From positions 1 to 64,000 of the forward strand of contig NZ_JABULX010000017.1 of NCBI RefSeq assembly GCF_013328345.1: DNA of 64,000 nucleotides, in the 5' to 3' direction. Origin of the DNA: Marinifaba aquimaris. GTDB taxonomy: Bacteria > Pseudomonadota > Gammaproteobacteria > Enterobacterales > Alteromonadaceae. The notes below the pieces were generated by a model, which had not been told where the DNA came from, ran no database searches, and saw nothing but the letters and a program-made list of their open reading frames with translations. A program made the position numbers and the translations under genes. Shown here in pieces: positions 34,699 through 44,013 of the stretch (positions are counted from its first letter, which is position 1; every line of letters starts with the position of its first letter).

Positions 34699-35970
34699 GC
34701 GGATCTCAAAACGGGCACCGCCCAAATCACTTTTGCCCAAGATTAAATCGGCCTGGTGTAAATCTAAAATTGATTTAACGATCGCCAGGCCTAAACCTGA
34801 ACCTTGAGAATTGCGACTGGCATCTAACTTAACAAAAGGCTGAATAATGTCAGCTAATTGCGTTGAAGATAACCCCACGCCATCATCTTCAACAGCCAAG
34901 CAAACGTCCGTTTCATCAATACAACTGACGCTCAATTTGATGCGACTGTTAGCCGCTTTAAACGCATTGATTATTAAATTCTCTAGCGCGCGTGAAAATA
35001 ATTTCGCATCGACATTGATAGTACAATCCTTGGTTGAAGTCTTTACTAGCTCAGCTTCAATAGCCGGATACAGAACCTGAGCTTTTGTTAAAACGTGTGT
35101 GATTAATTCATTCAGATTGTGTTTACTGGGGTTGATTGCAACGGCTTGCCCACTTAATTCAGCGTAATACAACCATTCAGACACTAAACTATCGAGCTCA
35201 TCTAAATCGAGATCCATATCCTGAATTTGTGTTTGAAAATCTGCCAGTGTTTGGCAATTACGACACATATCTAAGGCAAACCTAAGTCTGGCTATTGGGG
35301 TTCTTAAATCATGCGAAACACCATGCACTAAGGTTTTTTGTTCTTTTAACAAAGACTCAATCTGCCCTGCCATTTGGTTAAAAGTAATGGCTAATGGCGT
35401 ATAAGGCATTGGAATGGCAGTATCGGCTCGGGTCGAAAACTGCCCTTCGCCATAAGCTTGATAGATATTAACCAACTTCTTAACATGCTTTTTATGACTC
35501 TGAACATAAGAGAAGATAAAACAAGCCAGCGTGGCCAAAATGATAAATAAAGTGATTTGAATATATAGCTGGATAAGGGTGTCAGACCGATATACTTTGG
35601 TCATTACCAATGCGCAATTGCAAGCAGGATAATAGTAAAACAACTGAATATCATCGACGACCCAGCCACTGGTGATATCAACCCATACGCCCTGCTCAAC
35701 CAGCTTATTTTGCGCCGACTCATCGAAAAATAGTTCATCAAGCGGTTTAATCTCGAAGTGATAGTTAAATTGTGTATTCCAATAATCGAGCCGTGATTGC
35801 GGGTCGGTATCTTTAAGTGCATCCTTGCCGACAAGTTGGTTGATACCACGTGTCGCCATTAGTTCATCTTGTGCAATACCTTGAGTATAAAAACTATCTA
35901 GTAGCGATACGGCAACCAATACCGAGACAGTAAGCGCTAACATTAAGTAAATAAATAAACGGGAGAACAT
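34675..35970 (-). CDS. RstB-like sensor histidine kinase
   Basis: 431 residues, close to E. coli RstB in length. Two membrane helices (about 6-26 and 133-155) flank a periplasmic sensor with a CNC motif; HAMP; phospho-acceptor His220 in HGVSHDLRTP; N-box (ENLIINAF), DDGVGL and GSGLGLAIVKS ATP-binding motifs. Starts 11 bp after its response regulator gene. The convergent overlap with the MipA gene suggests this pair controls the export operon. Confidence 0.9.
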   Translation of the reverse strand: MFSRLFIYLMLALTVSVLVAVSLLDSFYTQGIAQDELMATRGINQLVGKDALKDTDPQSRLDYWNTQFNYHFEIKPLDELFFDESAQNKLVEQGVWVDITSGWVVDDIQLFYYYPACNCALVMTKVYRSDTLIQLYIQITLFIILATLACFIFSYVQSHKKHVKKLVNIYQAYGEGQFSTRADTAIPMPYTPLAITFNQMAGQIESLLKEQKTLVHGVSHDLRTPIARLRFALDMCRNCQTLADFQTQIQDMDLDLDELDSLVSEWLYYAELSGQAVAINPSKHNLNELITHVLTKAQVLYPAIEAELVKTSTKDCTINVDAKLFSRALENLIINAFKAANSRIKLSVSCIDETDVCLAVEDDGVGLSSTQLADIIQPFVKLDASRNSQGSGLGLAIVKSILDLHQADLILGKSDLGGARFEIRLKAKKDA

Positions 35971-35981
35971 ATTTTTAATCC

Positions 35982-36680
35982 CTAGGCTAACAGGATATAG
36001 CCTTTACCCCTGAGGGTTTTGATGTACTTATAAGGCGGGGCGCTGTCATTGAGTTTTTTTCGCAAAGCACTTACCCGCATATCAATAGAGCGATCTAATC
36101 CGTCGTATTCAATTTTTCTAATTTCGCTGATGATCATATCTCTACTTAGCACCACGCCTGGATTGCGCATAAAATAGAGTAGAATTTCAGATTCGGCTTC
36201 GGTCAGCTCTATCGGCTCACCTGCTAACGTAAAACTCAATCGATTGAGGTTAACGGCTAAGTCTTGTACCTCGATAATGTCATCGGTGCGGCTTTGGTTT
36301 TGATTTTGTTGAGAGAGACGAGATAAAGCGCGCATTCTAGCGAGCAAACTGTGCGGGCGCACAGGCTTATTAATGTAATCATGCACACCTAAATTAAGTG
36401 CAGATACTTCTAAAATATCGTCTTGTGCAGCGGTGATCATCAAGATGATACCATCGTACTGACCATAAATTTGTCGTAATACTTCAAGCCCATCACAACC
36501 GGGTAACATTTTATCGAGTAACACAATATCGGGTTGCTGCTGACAAATCGCCTCAATAGCAGACGGTCCATCATAAACACTGCTCACCTGATAAAGCTCC
36601 CGCACTAACATATCGGCAATCATTTGATTCAAGCGTTGGTCATCTTCAACAATGAGTACTTGCTGCGCAGCCTGTGGCAT
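35982..36680 (-). CDS. OmpR-family response regulator, RstA-like
   Basis: 232 residues. Receiver domain with acidic pair (VEDD), phospho-acceptor Asp56 (IVLLDKMLPG) and a Lys in INKPVRP; C-terminal winged helix ending DRSIDMRVSALRKKL and IKTLRGKGYILL. First gene of the operon with the kinase. A dyad just upstream may be an autoregulatory site. Probable targets are the neighbouring RND operon and the GTAAG repeats in front of it, by position only. Confidence 0.9.
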   Translation of the reverse strand: MPQAAQQVLIVEDDQRLNQMIADMLVRELYQVSSVYDGPSAIEAICQQQPDIVLLDKMLPGCDGLEVLRQIYGQYDGIILMITAAQDDILEVSALNLGVHDYINKPVRPHSLLARMRALSRLSQQNQNQSRTDDIIEVQDLAVNLNRLSFTLAGEPIELTEAESEILLYFMRNPGVVLSRDMIISEIRKIEYDGLDRSIDMRVSALRKKLNDSAPPYKYIKTLRGKGYILLA

Positions 36681-36715
36681 GTTTATTCCATTTCTTATTG
36701 AGTCAGGTAAAGGTC

Positions 36716-36736
36716 GATATTGAGACCTTCAATATC
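36716..36736. promoter_or_regulatory. Dyad upstream of the response regulator
   Basis: GATATTGA and TCAATATC are perfect 8-bp arms separated by 5 bp, 36 bp before the regulator ATG. Operator-like, but unassigned. Confidence 0.35.
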
Positions 36737-36868
36737 AGTTGTTTTGACTATACGAAAGTTAGTTTTTCAATACAAATAGACTAGGATAGTTTGGCTTATA
36801 AAATGGATGGTTGGGTCAGAAAATAGAAAATTAATAATAAAATCAAGCAAGAGAAGACTTAAATTAAT

Positions 36869-36894
36869 AAGTGAGGCACCATAGTGCCTCACTT
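36869..36894 (-). terminator. Terminator-like hairpin after the YPDL-repeat gene
   Basis: Perfect 11-bp arms AAGTGAGGCAC / GTGCCTCACTT with a 4-nt loop, 16 bp after the stop. The tail on the minus strand is A/T-rich (TTATTAATTT) rather than pure T. Confidence 0.65.
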
Positions 36895-36909
36895 CATAGA
36901 TAACTGGTA

Positions 36910-37932
36910 TTAGTTAGAAGCTTGACCGTAGACGTCTACTTCCCACACTTTGTAGTTTGCGTAGCTACCTGCTTGTTTCCAAACAATTTTAATGGCATCT
37001 ACATTTTGACCAATAGGCTGACCTGCCACCAAAGAAGTAATGGTATCATCTCCCCAGTTAGCTGAAGTCCAAGTGCCTGTTAGGTTACCTACATCGTTAA
37101 CACTAGCAGCAAGCACAAAGCTATCGTCTCTAACACGAGAAAAATAAACATCGTAGCTTCTTAAATCACCTGCGTTTTTCGCGCCAAAAGCTAAGTATAA
37201 ACTGTCAATATCATAGCCTTGCGTGTTAGTCGAAACATTGAGGTTGATGATCGTCGTCTCGCCTGCTGTAATATTTGCGCCCCAATCAACATAAGGACCT
37301 TCTTGCACACCACTTGTAATGGTGGCTGTATCGTTGGTACCCGATAAGCTATCAAATGTAGTTTGCCCTGTGTTGGCTAGATCCTGCGTACTGATGTTAA
37401 GTGGTTGATAATTTAAACTATTAACGATGGCAACACGTGAATCAACGTCAGTTGGTGTAACGCTATAGGCTACTGTGTGACGGCCTTCTAATTCACCTGA
37501 AACATACCAGTGATTTAACGCTGCATTATAATCGGTGCCAAACGCTGCAACTAAATCAATATAGTTATTGAGATAAAAATAGATATCAAAATCGGCTGAT
37601 GATTGTCTACCTTCAGCAATACCAAAATTGCGCCAATGCTGAGCTAAAAGCCCATAATTAGCGCCAAAAGCAGCGGCTAAATCAGGATAAGTATTCATAT
37701 AAAATGCCGCATCAAACTCTTTTACCGCTTGGCGCATTTCAAACTTACCGTAGTTTTCCCAGTGTGCTTTTGCAGCAATATGATCATTGCCAAAAGCCGC
37801 TTGTAAGTCTGGATATTTGTTTAAATAAAACGCTGCGTCAAATTCCTCAAAAGCGGAAGCGTTTGACGAAAACAACACCATACTACAAGATAAAAAACAT
37901 AACTTTTTAACTAACCCTAAAGATTTCATCAT
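36910..37932 (-). CDS. Exported protein with three YPDL repeats and a sugar-binding-like C-domain
   Basis: 340 residues with signal peptide (ending ASA). Residues about 29-150 hold three 39-residue repeats of the form F-D-x-x-F-Y-L-N-x-Y-x-D-L-x-A-A-F-G, then HW, x-x-G-x-x-E-x-R. The C-terminal 170 residues are beta-rich (VDWGANITAGETTIINLNVS and DAIKIVWKQAG) and resemble discoidin/F5-8C-type or carbohydrate-binding jelly rolls. Repeats like these occur in surface and glycosidase-associated proteins of aquatic bacteria. Role unknown; surface binding is plausible. A single gene with its own terminator. Confidence 0.75.
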   Translation of the reverse strand: MMKSLGLVKKLCFLSCSMVLFSSNASAFEEFDAAFYLNKYPDLQAAFGNDHIAAKAHWENYGKFEMRQAVKEFDAAFYMNTYPDLAAAFGANYGLLAQHWRNFGIAEGRQSSADFDIYFYLNNYIDLVAAFGTDYNAALNHWYVSGELEGRHTVAYSVTPTDVDSRVAIVNSLNYQPLNISTQDLANTGQTTFDSLSGTNDTATITSGVQEGPYVDWGANITAGETTIINLNVSTNTQGYDIDSLYLAFGAKNAGDLRSYDVYFSRVRDDSFVLAASVNDVGNLTGTWTSANWGDDTITSLVAGQPIGQNVDAIKIVWKQAGSYANYKVWEVDVYGQASN

Positions 37933-38435
37933 ATCTCTCCATGAGTGGGTATCGACATTGCTAAATGTGATACTTGATAATTTAAACTTTAAAAATGAAG
38001 TGCTGCACTTCAGGGTATGTCCCTATCAACACCAAGCTAAGCCAACTTGATAAAACGATGAAGTAATTCGTCAATTGACCGTACTTATTTCATCCATTTT
38101 TTATCCGCTTTGACTCTTTAAAAATCACCACTGTCAAGTTCATTCTCGACGTGACAAAACCATGTTAGAAGCTCAACGTTCCGTTAAACAGCTCAGTTCA
38201 GTGTCACTTTAGTATCAGTTAAGTCTCAGTTTAAAAAACCATAATCAAAAAACAAAAAGTACATATTTTCCATGAAGTTAAAAAATAAGGAGCGATAGAT
38301 GAAAATAAGAAAAAATGAAAATAGAGAAAAGATAAAAATAGAGAAAAGCTAACAGGAGAGTAAAACGGGCTAAAAGATAAATAGAAAAACACTCAGGCTT
38401 AGTAGTAAATCTACCAAGCCTGAATAAACCAGAAC
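37933..38435. other. Intergenic region with a palindrome and A-rich repeats
   Basis: 503 bp with no gene. GAAGTGCTGCACTTC at 37997-38011 is a perfect palindrome around one base, 65 bp upstream of the YPDL-repeat gene, so an operator is possible. Near 38318-38350 a 14-bp unit AAAATAGAGAAAAG is repeated twice in an A-rich tract. The right end holds the DUF917 gene terminator. Confidence 0.4.
38393..38423 (-). terminator. Terminator of the DUF917 gene
   Basis: TCAGGCTT-A-GTAG pairs with CTAC-C-AAGCCTGA; on the minus strand GTGTTTTT follows. It lies just after the DUF917 stop. Confidence 0.8.
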
Positions 38436-39719
38436 CTAAGCAGGTTCAGCTTGTCGCTCAGTTTGGTTATCAACCGTTAATGCTTTGTGTTTTTGTAATA
38501 CTTCTATCGGTTGATAACTTCCGTAGAAATCGATGCTTTTAAGTACTTGCATAAAGCTATTTAATAAAGGCGCTTGTCTTAATCTGGCATTGGCTTTAAT
38601 ACCAATTAAATAGATTTTTTCATCACTAGTTAAATTACTTAAATCGGCATTGGATAAAGACTTACCATCTTGGGTTAAATAGCAGATTAAATCGGGTGCC
38701 ATTGCTAGTGGAGAATCACTGTTACTGGCCCAAGCAATGATATTTTCATTCTGATTAATCAGACGAAAATCAACCTGACCAGCACTCGATTGTTGAGTAA
38801 ATTCCATCACCCCGCGATCAAAGCCACCAGCGGTTTTTTCAGCCTTTGCCGGGTTGGATGTTAACGTCACTAAACCATCACCCGGTGCTAGAAGATAAAG
38901 GTCATCTCCCAATACGGATTTAAGTGCATCAATTGGGTTACCTTTACGCGTTCTAAGCGCTTCACCTAATTGTCTAGCATGTGAAATAGTGCCGGTTAAA
39001 ATAGGGCCATCACTACTTTTTGTCTGCAAACTTTGAGCATTCATGGCCCAGCCAGCAAAGCCAGCAATGTTGTTAAAACCCGCTGAAGTTGCAATAAGCG
39101 GTCTTATCATAGACTCAACAATTTCGGCACTCGAAAACGCCGATTGCGCGTTAGTCGTTGTTTGTTCGGTATTAAATAACGTATTAATTCCAGTTATGCT
39201 CTTGTCTTGTTTTTGCTGAGTACTTTCAACAGTGTGTGATAGTGAAAAAGGCGTAGCTAAAATCTCATCTGCATAAGTGGTATTTTGCAACATAGGCACC
39301 GAGCGCCCTGCACCGTCACCATCAACAATAGGAATATCAGTATTAGTCGCTTTAGCCAGTTTTGCCGCGGCTAACATACTGATAAAAATATTGGCGCCAA
39401 TTTCTACCGACAGCGAAAAGCCAATTTTCTGGCCGTGATATTTTTCTAACGATTGTAAGGCTGAATAAGCATGCTCTGGCGCACCTTTTAAACCGTATTG
39501 CTTTAATGCATCAGGCGAGCCGACACCGCCAACAACCGCACCAAAACACGCATCCGATAAATCGCTAGGTTGTGCCAAAGAAACACCTGCATCACCTACT
39601 ATCTCCAAAATACGATCGACCAATTGGTAAGAGTATTCTACGGGTCCACCACCGCCACTGGCCAATAGACCTGAACCATTGACGATATCTTCTAAATCAA
39701 CTCGGTTTAATTTTTTCAT
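38436..39719 (-). CDS. DUF917 (S-methylthiohydantoin desulfurase-like) protein
   Basis: 427 residues. The glycine loop GSGLLASGGGGPVE at the N-terminus, IPIVDGDGAGRSVPMLQNTT in the middle and the C-terminal DLICYL segment match DUF917. Some relatives act on hydantoins or thiohydantoins; often they sit beside hydantoinase genes, but none is here. Instead the upstream neighbour is a large STAND-type regulator, 37 bp away and on the same strand, so it may be regulated by or work with that protein. Substrate unknown. Confidence 0.8.
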   Translation of the reverse strand: MKKLNRVDLEDIVNGSGLLASGGGGPVEYSYQLVDRILEIVGDAGVSLAQPSDLSDACFGAVVGGVGSPDALKQYGLKGAPEHAYSALQSLEKYHGQKIGFSLSVEIGANIFISMLAAAKLAKATNTDIPIVDGDGAGRSVPMLQNTTYADEILATPFSLSHTVESTQQKQDKSITGINTLFNTEQTTTNAQSAFSSAEIVESMIRPLIATSAGFNNIAGFAGWAMNAQSLQTKSSDGPILTGTISHARQLGEALRTRKGNPIDALKSVLGDDLYLLAPGDGLVTLTSNPAKAEKTAGGFDRGVMEFTQQSSAGQVDFRLINQNENIIAWASNSDSPLAMAPDLICYLTQDGKSLSNADLSNLTSDEKIYLIGIKANARLRQAPLLNSFMQVLKSIDFYGSYQPIEVLQKHKALTVDNQTERQAEPA

Positions 39720-39755
39720 GTATCACAGTCCTTTATTTAACGCTTACTTTGTCTT

Positions 39756-42671
39756 TTAAAATCGTTGCAAAAGCGAATTTGCACCTTGTTTTTTTGCCAC
39801 TTGCCGCCCTTTGTGAAGCAGCGTAATCGATGCGAGGCGCGCTTTGTGATCACCGCTTAATACGATCGATTTTTGCCGATATAATTCGCTGAGGTAGGCC
39901 AGTTCATTTTGTTGTAATGCCAGCTTTAAGCCAGCATCAATATGCGCTAGTGCGCTTTGGCTGTCTCCTAGTTGGTGGTAAGCCTGAGCGATAAAACAAC
40001 GATAGACAGAATGCATCGCTTTACCGCCATACTTCACTAATTTGTTGTTATACCCTTGCTCGATTAATGTTTTACCAGCTTCACTTTGCCCTTTTTTCAC
40101 CAAGCTCCAACCATAAAAGAGTTCGGCTAGCCCCAAGTAGTAAGGGATTTCATGTTCAGTACAATAGTCCATTAATAACTTACTTTGTTTTTGTACCGCA
40201 TCCGTACAACCATTGTGGTATTCCATAAACAGACTCGCTTGAATCGCAATGGCATAACTAAAGGCATGATTAAGCGATTGGCTTTGTTCAATTAGTAACT
40301 GATATTTTTCTCTAGCCTGCTCAATCTTCCCTTGCAGTGATAAGCATTTTATTTGCATTAACAGGGTGATGGATTGAGTATCTTGGCCGTAATGTTTGAT
40401 ATCGTTTTTATTTCTGTCGGGGCAATACAAATTAAGCGCATCACAAGACGCTTGATAACAATTATCGAGCTCGCCTAACCAAAAATAAGTGTTGCTAAGC
40501 GCAGTATATGAAAGCATTAAAGATGACTGACACGCCATTTTTTCACTGAGACTTTTGTGTGTTTGGGCTATCGCTTTTGCTTCTGTCAGTTCAAGTGACA
40601 ATAAGCGCGAGACCCAAGCATCAAAAATGACAGGGAATATCTGTTCTGATTGTTCTTTGCTGTTAGTCAGCTCTTCAATTTGTTGATAGCAGTTGGCTAC
40701 AAGCGGCGATACCCAGCCGTGTTTAGCTTTATAAATTGACCCAAGTAAAATGCGCACCTTTATTTCTTTTGCCACATCAGGTTCTGACTGAAGGTACAAC
40801 AAACTCTTTTGTAAAAAGTCTTGGGCTAAGGCATACATAGCGCGATCCACTGCATAAACCGCTGCACGGTAATAATAGCTAATAGCTTTTCGATAAGACT
40901 GAATATCAGCAAAGCTTTTAGCCGCTTGAGCACAATATTGGGCATCGCCTTCTGTGATATGGCTATCAAGCTGATGGGCAATATAGTGTTGTAATTCACG
41001 TTTCTCGTTTTGCGAAATTTGATTAATGACAGATTGCAATATCGAGTCATGGATAAATTCAACTTGCGCCTGTGACTCATTTATCCGAATGAAACTGTGA
41101 CCTTGCAGTTGGTTTAATTGATTTTCATCATTAAGCCCAAGATGGATTAATAGCCTGATATCAACAACTAAGCCACATAAAGCAATGACATTTAATAAGT
41201 GCTTTGCTTGCTCGGTTAACCCCACTAAACGGTGTAAAACCAGCGCATCCATTGATGATTTAATTCGATCATCAAGCTGACTATCTTGTAATAGTTGTTC
41301 TAAAAACAATGGATTGCCATTAGCCGCATCAACACATTGCTGCTTGTAGTCGCTGCTGCAATGGTCATAGTGCGCAGCCATTTGCTGCGCTTCTTCACCA
41401 GAGAATGGCAGTAAATTAAGCGTGGTTAACCGAGATAAAAGGCTATTATTACCCTGCTCCATTTCGGCTAACTTAGCTAAAGGCGTTCTTGATGTCATCA
41501 CAATCAATGCTGCTGTTTGTTTATCGGTTGAACAGGTTGTTAAAACATAATCGAGATCATCAGGCTCAGCCCAATGCACATCTTCTAAATGGATTAAATG
41601 AAATGATGGGTTTGAGTGGTCTAAGTAGCTGGCAGAGGGCTCAAAGCCTGTTAAAGCAGTATCAGCATCAAAAGGAAGCAAACTGTATTTGTTGTGTTCG
41701 TTCAATTGAGAAAAGCTGATTTCAACAATATTAAAACCTTTATCGTACAACCCCTTTTTAAACTCTCTTACCAACCGAGTTTTTCCTATACCCGATTCCC
41801 CCTGTATTAATACACAAGCCCCAGCAATCTGTTTAGCTTGTAATGAACTGGCGAGTGCATTTAATTGAGCAAGCTCTTGCGTACGACCAATAAAGGGGCG
41901 CTCATTGGCATGTAATGAAAGAATGAACCAATACGAGCTTGATGTGGTTGGGTATTTTTTATATTGAAAACAGCCACTATGCGCTTGATAGGTATATTCA
42001 TCAACGTACATCCCAAACTGATTGGCCGTTTGCAGCATTGAAATCAGCTCAGTTAGATCGGTATCTTGTAAGTTAGCCTTACCATCACCTGTTATTAAAA
42101 CACTTTGCTTAACACATAAAGTCAAACCAACAGCTGCGTGTTTGGTTTCAGTTTCGATAAAATTTAACAGACGAGTGAGTTGAATCTGGTCTTTATTAAT
42201 TGAGCCTGTGACAACAAGGTAGCCATTAATATCAACTAAAATATCAAGCCCAAAAAGAACAAATTGTTCAGTGATTTTTTTTAGGATTGTTTCATCAGAA
42301 TCAACAGATGCATGATGGGTTTTGGTGACATGAAGACCAATTGCATAGACTTTATTGAATTGTCGGTTGGGGCTTTCACTTGCATCGCTTTGAGTAACCT
42401 GCTCAGCTTGAATCGGGAAAGACTCAACAAATTGTAATTCATTGACAGAAACGTCGAAAAAATCACTTAATAATTTAGCCGATCTTAAATTGATGCGCTG
42501 ACCGAGCTCTGCCCTTTTAACGGTAGATAACGAAACCCCAACTTGCTTTTCATAAAGTGCATCACATAAGGCTTCTTGGCTTAACCCCAAAGACTTTCTG
42601 TAAAGCTTCATCTTTTTTGGGCAAAGCTTTATTTTCTCATTCGCGACTAATGAGACATCTTCCAATGACAT
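39756..42671 (-). CDS. XRE-HTH / cyclase-like / STAND ATPase / TPR regulator
   Basis: 971 residues. Residues about 18-65: XRE-type helix-turn-helix (KLYRKSLGLSQEALCDALYE, then STVKRAELGQR). About 85-230: a degenerate nucleotide-cyclase-like domain without visible catalytic residues. From about 255: an AAA/STAND ATPase with Walker A GESGIGKTR near 292 and a HLEDVHW Walker B-like motif. From about 580 to the end: tetratricopeptide-like helices. This is the layout of MalT- and AfsR-like signal ATPases. Effector unknown; its only operon partner is the DUF917 gene. Its upstream region is one arm of a long inverted repeat. Confidence 0.85.
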   Translation of the reverse strand: MSLEDVSLVANEKIKLCPKKMKLYRKSLGLSQEALCDALYEKQVGVSLSTVKRAELGQRINLRSAKLLSDFFDVSVNELQFVESFPIQAEQVTQSDASESPNRQFNKVYAIGLHVTKTHHASVDSDETILKKITEQFVLFGLDILVDINGYLVVTGSINKDQIQLTRLLNFIETETKHAAVGLTLCVKQSVLITGDGKANLQDTDLTELISMLQTANQFGMYVDEYTYQAHSGCFQYKKYPTTSSSYWFILSLHANERPFIGRTQELAQLNALASSLQAKQIAGACVLIQGESGIGKTRLVREFKKGLYDKGFNIVEISFSQLNEHNKYSLLPFDADTALTGFEPSASYLDHSNPSFHLIHLEDVHWAEPDDLDYVLTTCSTDKQTAALIVMTSRTPLAKLAEMEQGNNSLLSRLTTLNLLPFSGEEAQQMAAHYDHCSSDYKQQCVDAANGNPLFLEQLLQDSQLDDRIKSSMDALVLHRLVGLTEQAKHLLNVIALCGLVVDIRLLIHLGLNDENQLNQLQGHSFIRINESQAQVEFIHDSILQSVINQISQNEKRELQHYIAHQLDSHITEGDAQYCAQAAKSFADIQSYRKAISYYYRAAVYAVDRAMYALAQDFLQKSLLYLQSEPDVAKEIKVRILLGSIYKAKHGWVSPLVANCYQQIEELTNSKEQSEQIFPVIFDAWVSRLLSLELTEAKAIAQTHKSLSEKMACQSSLMLSYTALSNTYFWLGELDNCYQASCDALNLYCPDRNKNDIKHYGQDTQSITLLMQIKCLSLQGKIEQAREKYQLLIEQSQSLNHAFSYAIAIQASLFMEYHNGCTDAVQKQSKLLMDYCTEHEIPYYLGLAELFYGWSLVKKGQSEAGKTLIEQGYNNKLVKYGGKAMHSVYRCFIAQAYHQLGDSQSALAHIDAGLKLALQQNELAYLSELYRQKSIVLSGDHKARLASITLLHKGRQVAKKQGANSLLQRF

Positions 42672-42687
42672 AAACTGCTTCCACTAC

Positions 42688-42865
42688 TTCCCTATACATC
42701 GAGTTTATTCGAGCATCAGGCTGATGGATATAATCAAACCATATCCCAGATACTAAAGAACAAACTCAGCAGATAATCTATATCCTAGGATCGAATTTAC
42801 GCCCTGTCTATTTAAATCACCAAATTTATAACCCATTAATTTGTAAGGGAATTAGCCTCAAAAAC
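42688..42865. repeat. Inverted repeat arm 1 (about 175 bp)
   Basis: Nearly identical, in inverted orientation, to 46167-46342. By eye more than 90 percent of positions agree. Contains the palindrome CATCAGGCTGATG (42714-42726) and the promoter region of the STAND regulator gene. Confidence 0.9.
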
Positions 42866-42942
42866 AACCCTAAACTTTAAAAGGTAGCACCCCTTATTTT
42901 TATATCTAAAAACACCGTGCCACAGGTATATACTGACAATTT

Positions 42943-43869
42943 TTAATCAAAAATAGGTTGCGCAACTTTATGACTCAACTGCTCATTTAGTACTTGTTTA
43001 ACTTTGTTTCTTAACCATAAAACAGCAGGATCTCGCTGGTGCCTAATGTGCCAAGTCATCGAAATAGGGCCAGGTGGTAAATCAAAAGGAAGCGCTTTAA
43101 TAATAAGCTCACCGTCATCAACACTATTGGCAATTATCGGTAAAGGAATTGTCGTGATTAGATTAGTTTGACAGAGTAACTTGGGAATGCTGTAACAATG
43201 ATTTACTGTCATCGCAATGCGCCGAGTCAATGCCTTTTTTTGTAAAATTGCATCAACAGCGCCGCTAGCGTCTCCCGATAAAGACAACAGTAAATGCTGA
43301 GCTTTTGTAAAACGCGCTAAAGTTAGGTTTTGCTTGGCAATTGGATGTTCGGGTCTCATTGCACAAACAAAGTGGTTATTGAACAAGTGTTCAGTTTGAA
43401 CTTTATTCGAGTGCCCCTCAAAGTAATCCAACACCATATCAACATCAGCCTGCATCAATAATGTCTCACCATTAACGGTATAAGGCACTGCGTGAATATT
43501 CACGTTCGGTGCTTCTTTTTCGATAATATGTTTTAACGGCAACCAAAAAAAGTCAGCCATCCAATCGGTTACCGCAATGCGAAAGGTCCGCTCTAATGTA
43601 TCTGGGGAAAAGTGCTGAGGCTGAGCTGCTTGTTTAATGCGTTGTAGAGGTTGGGCAATATCTTGCCATAACTGTTGTGCAAACGGAGTGGGTCTTATCC
43701 CCCGCCCGTGTTTTACAAACAATGGATCTTGCCATACGTGGCGCATTCGAGAGACCGCATTGGAAACCGACGGCTGGGTCATCGCTAGGCGCTCAGCCGC
43801 AGCGGTTATCGATTGCTCTTGCATGATGACATCAAACATCACCATTAAATTAAGATCTAAGTTAGCCAT
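42943..43869 (-). CDS. LysR-family transcriptional regulator
   Basis: 308 residues. N-terminal winged helix: DLNLMVMFDVIMQEQSITAA, then AERLAMTQPSVSNAVSRMR. The rest is the periplasmic-binding-like effector domain. Divergent from the oxidoreductase at 44014, which is the classical arrangement for a LysR regulator and its target. Effector unknown. The gene lies inside the inverted-repeat-bounded segment. Confidence 0.9.
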   Translation of the reverse strand: MANLDLNLMVMFDVIMQEQSITAAAERLAMTQPSVSNAVSRMRHVWQDPLFVKHGRGIRPTPFAQQLWQDIAQPLQRIKQAAQPQHFSPDTLERTFRIAVTDWMADFFWLPLKHIIEKEAPNVNIHAVPYTVNGETLLMQADVDMVLDYFEGHSNKVQTEHLFNNHFVCAMRPEHPIAKQNLTLARFTKAQHLLLSLSGDASGAVDAILQKKALTRRIAMTVNHCYSIPKLLCQTNLITTIPLPIIANSVDDGELIIKALPFDLPPGPISMTWHIRHQRDPAVLWLRNKVKQVLNEQLSHKVAQPIFD

Positions 43870-44013
43870 TTATTTACCAAGTAGATATAAATATCACGCC
43901 AACAATACATTGATATTATCAATACATTCAATACCAAACATCAATTAGACGATATACAAAAGCAGTTGCAAAATAGCCTCATCAACTTAGCCAACAACAA
44001 AATAGGAATGATG

